DNA of 64,000 bases from the NCBI RefSeq assembly GCF_003347205.1, contig NZ_QQBJ01000009.1:186001-250000 (forward strand). Direction: 5' to 3'. The position numbers were made by a program, and so were the translations under genes. The DNA is from Mycolicibacterium moriokaense. Lineage in GTDB: Bacteria; Actinomycetota; Actinomycetes; Mycobacteriales; Mycobacteriaceae. Under the pieces are notes generated by a model, which ran no database searches, had not been told where the DNA came from, and saw only the letters and a program-made list of their open reading frames with translations. Below, in pieces: positions 61,646 through 64,000 of this stretch; the stretch's first letter is position 1; every line of letters begins with the position of its first letter.

Positions 61646-64000
61646 CTAGAGCAATCCGAGCTCCTGCAAACCGGTGACGTATTTGACGATCAGCGGCGGC
61701 GAGACGTGCGGGATGTCCGGATTGTCCTTGTCGGGCCCGATTCCCGCCGCCCGCACGGCTGCGCGGAACCGGTCCGTCGACGCATAGGCCCCGCGGGTCG
61801 GTTCCGGCGGCTCGATGTGGTCCGCGCCCTCGAGTAGCAACAGCAGCACCTGCAACACCGATTGCTGGCGGGCCGCGTCGGGCAGTGCGCGCAAACCGGA
61901 CTCGAACTGCGCCAGCCATTCCCGGAAGTCCTCGATTCGCCGGATCGGGTGGCCCGCATCGATCAGCCAGTCGACGTACTCATCCATCCCGAGGCCGTCG
62001 TCGTGCGGATTCATCACGTGATAGGTCGCAAAGCCCCGCGACCCGTGAGTCACTCCGGCTCCCAACGCCGCGATGGCCTCGGCGACGAAGTCGACAGGCA
62101 GACCGTCGAAGTGTGCGCGCTGCCGTTCACCGCCGGGACCGAGCCGATAGAACGAGGCGGGCGCGACACCGGTGGCCATCAGGCTGAAGACCATCCGGGT
62201 GACGACGTCGGAGACGTTGAGCTGGCCGCCGAACCTGCTGTCGGCCAGGATCATTCCGGATCGGAACACGGCGACCGGCAGACCGCACAGATCGTGGGCC
62301 TCCCGCAGCAGCACCTCGCCGGCCCACTTGCTGTTGCCGTACCCGTTGGCGTAGGTGGTGTCGACGGTCCGGGTGGCGCTGATGCGGCGGATGTCGGCGT
62401 CCTCGGTGAACTCCGACGGCTCGATCTGGCGGCCGATGTCCGAGGTCGACACGAACGTGTAGGGCTTCAGCCTCGTGCTGATCGCGAACCGAATCAGTTC
62501 GGCGGTCCCGACGACGTTGGGCCCGAACAATTCGCTGTAGGGCAGGATGCTGTTGACGAATGCCGCGGAATCGACGATCAGATCGACGGCGCCCGAAAGC
62601 CGTTGCCAGGTCGGCTGATCCAGCCCCAGATCTACCTCGCCCTTGTCGCCTGCGATGACTTCCAGCCGGCCCGCGGCCAGTTCGCGGAAGTGCTGCAACA
62701 GCTTCGGGTCGCCACCGTCGAAGGTCGCCTCGAGGCGACGGCGCGCTTGGTCGTCGGAGTCGCCGCGCACCAGGCAGATCAATGTGCCGTCGACCGTTTG
62801 CAGGCGCTCGAGCCATTGCAGCACCAGGAACCGCCCGAGGAAGCCGGTGGCTCCCGTCAACAGGACGGTGCGCACGTCCGCACCCGGCGCGGGCAACGTC
62901 GGAGCCGTCGCCAGCGTCGGGGCGTCGATGAACTTGTCCAGGCGAAGATCGCCGGCATGCACCTCGGTGGCACCGGCACCGTGAACGGACCCGAAAGTAG
63001 GGCCGTCGTCCGCGGGCGCCCGGGGGTCCGCGGTGTCGGTGTCCAACTGCCGGCTCAGCCGACTCACCGACGGCGCCTCGAATATGGTGCGCACCGCGAG
63101 TTGGGCATCGAACGCGGTGTTGATCGCGGCGACCACCCTCATCGCCGAGATCGAGTCTCCACCGAGATCGAAGAAGGAGTCGTCGACGCCGACCCGCTCG
63201 GCGCCCAGCACCTGGGCGAAGATCCCGGCGAGGATCTGCTCGACAGGCGTTTCCGCCGCGCGGTGGGGCTGCGCGCTCTGATATTCGGGCACCGGCAGGG
63301 CCCGCCTGTCGAGTTTGCCGTTGACCGTCAGCGGCATCGCGTCGACCACGACGACCGCGGCGGGGACCATGTACGCGGGCAGCCGATCGGCCAGCGCGCT
63401 GCGCGCCTGCGCGGGATCGGCGGTTCCCGTGATGTAGCCGACGAGGCGCTTGTCGCCGGGGCGGTCCTCGCGGGCGATCACCGCCGCCTGGTCGACGCCG
63501 TCCAGGTCGGCCAGCGCCGCCTGGATCTCGCCGAGTTCGATGCGATAGCCGCGGATCTTCACCTGCTCGTCGGCGCGACCCAGATACTGCAGTTGGCCGT
63601 CGCCACCCCAGCACACCAGATCGCCGGTGCGATACATCCGCGCGCCGGGCTCGCCGAACGGGCACCCGACGAAACGCGACGCCGACAACCCGGGTCGGCG
63701 CACATAGCCGACACCGACGCCGCGGCCCGCGAGATACAGCTCACCGACTACGCCCGGGGGCACCGGCCGCAGCCACTCGTCGAGGACGAACGTGGCGCCG
63801 CCCGGCACCGGCGAACCGATCGGCACGACACCGTTGCCGCCCTGCAGCGGCGCGCTGATCGCCGCGTAGATCGTCGTCTCAGTCGGGCCGTAGGCGTTGA
63901 GCATCACCCGCCCCGGCGCCCAGCGGTCCACCACCTCGGTGGGGCAGGCCTCACCCGCGACCACCACCGCGGCGTCCTCCAGGCCATCCGGCGACAGCAT
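61646..64000 (-). CDS. mps2: Non-ribosomal peptide synthetase, C-terminal part: adenylation, carrier and reductase domains (Mps2-like)
   Basis: Open at the right edge; 784 residues are visible. The adenylation domain from core A5 (NAYGPTE, residue 35) shows [39 protein letters not shown] and [10 protein letters not shown]. The carrier domain follows ([12 protein letters not shown], phosphopantetheine Ser about 282). Last is a thioester reductase domain ([18 protein letters not shown] about 380, YGNSK about 555), which releases the product as an aldehyde or alcohol. GPL peptides end in L-alaninol made this way. With gap downstream, Mps2 of a glycopeptidolipid locus is the best explanation; other reductively released peptides remain possible. 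Confidence 0.82.
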   Translation of the reverse strand: MLSPDGLEDAAVVVAGEACPTEVVDRWAPGRVMLNAYGPTETTIYAAISAPLQGGNGVVPIGSPVPGGATFVLDEWLRPVPPGVVGELYLAGRGVGVGYVRRPGLSASRFVGCPFGEPGARMYRTGDLVCWGGDGQLQYLGRADEQVKIRGYRIELGEIQAALADLDGVDQAAVIAREDRPGDKRLVGYITGTADPAQARSALADRLPAYMVPAAVVVVDAMPLTVNGKLDRRALPVPEYQSAQPHRAAETPVEQILAGIFAQVLGAERVGVDDSFFDLGGDSISAMRVVAAINTAFDAQLAVRTIFEAPSVSRLSRQLDTDTADPRAPADDGPTFGSVHGAGATEVHAGDLRLDKFIDAPTLATAPTLPAPGADVRTVLLTGATGFLGRFLVLQWLERLQTVDGTLICLVRGDSDDQARRRLEATFDGGDPKLLQHFRELAAGRLEVIAGDKGEVDLGLDQPTWQRLSGAVDLIVDSAAFVNSILPYSELFGPNVVGTAELIRFAISTRLKPYTFVSTSDIGRQIEPSEFTEDADIRRISATRTVDTTYANGYGNSKWAGEVLLREAHDLCGLPVAVFRSGMILADSRFGGQLNVSDVVTRMVFSLMATGVAPASFYRLGPGGERQRAHFDGLPVDFVAEAIAALGAGVTHGSRGFATYHVMNPHDDGLGMDEYVDWLIDAGHPIRRIEDFREWLAQFESGLRALPDAARQQSVLQVLLLLLEGADHIEPPEPTRGAYASTDRFRAAVRAAGIGPDKDNPDIPHVSPPLIVKYVTGLQELGLL

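Noticed and set aside
1-64000. tRNA, rRNA, riboswitch or prophage genes
   Set aside because: No cloverleaf, rRNA segment, known riboswitch core or phage structural gene was recognised in any gap.

Overview
The window is high-GC DNA that reads as a mycobacterial chromosome, most likely from a rapidly growing Mycolicibacterium-type species. I infer this from gene content and order. Much of it follows the M. tuberculosis Rv3290c to Rv3319 series: lat, lrpA, a DUF1338 gene, pcd, a TetR gene, lhr, nei2; then an RluA-type gene, glpD2, lpdA, a GGCT-like gene, amiA1, amiB1, deoD, pmmB, upp; then an Rv3311-like gene, add, deoA, cdd and sdhCDAB. Non-tuberculous insertions interrupt it, and a probable glycopeptidolipid locus (NRPS with reductase domain plus a Gap-type protein) begins at the right edge. 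All assignments come from reading the sequence and from remembered family features; no database search was run.

Layout. 1-255: tail of an Mrr-like nuclease. 248-4903: lysine catabolism (lat, lrpA, DUF1338/HglS-like, pcd). 4933-9181: SRPBCC protein, TetR regulator, and a ferredoxin / ferredoxin reductase / P450 operon. 9218-15969: lhr helicase, SDR, nei2 and a small hypothetical gene. 15998-18935: DesA3-type desaturase with its reductase, and a divergent FabR-like regulator. 18971-26092: a frameshifted secreted-protein gene, a crotonase-fold gene, and a tightly packed minus-strand run lpdA, glpD2, rluA-like, DUF1330, NmrA-like, SDR. 26158-27889: an accessory AbiEi/DUF559 nuclease gene flanked by two inverted copies of a palindromic element. 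27887-34949: two M20 amidohydrolases, deoD, an AbrB-type membrane protein, a MarR regulator, pmmB and upp. 35004-42608: EspC-like plus NlpC/P60 pair, methyltransferase, unknown protein, Rv3311-like protein, CotH-kinase-like protein and a DUF3616 protein.

42624-52550 holds nucleoside salvage (add, deoA, cdd) and succinate dehydrogenase (sdhCDAB). Here the cdd/sdhC boundary is duplicated and a large exported beta-propeller gene lies between the two copies. Left of it sit an intact cdd and an sdhC stump; right of it sit a second cdd with a new C-terminus and the intact sdhC. 52648-56138: MFS transporter, lipoprotein, and an ECF41-type sigma factor convergent with a carboxymuconolactone decarboxylase-like gene that carries an ECF41-type promoter. 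56253-60650: two amino-acid permeases around a succinate-semialdehyde dehydrogenase-like gene. 60717-64000: Gap-like protein and the 3' end of an Mps2-like NRPS.

The strongest novel signals are: (1) a dispersed element made of a head, a variable tandem-repeat spacer and a 62-bp palindrome, present three times and flanking a DUF559 nuclease gene in inverted orientation; (2) the cdd/sdhC duplication; (3) a 30-bp in-frame repeat at the N-terminus of DeoA; (4) an apparently leaderless marR whose operator covers its own start codon; (5) mini-ORFs bridging sdhC/sdhD and sdhA/sdhB; (6) a CotH-kinase-like protein without a signal peptide in a non-sporulating background.
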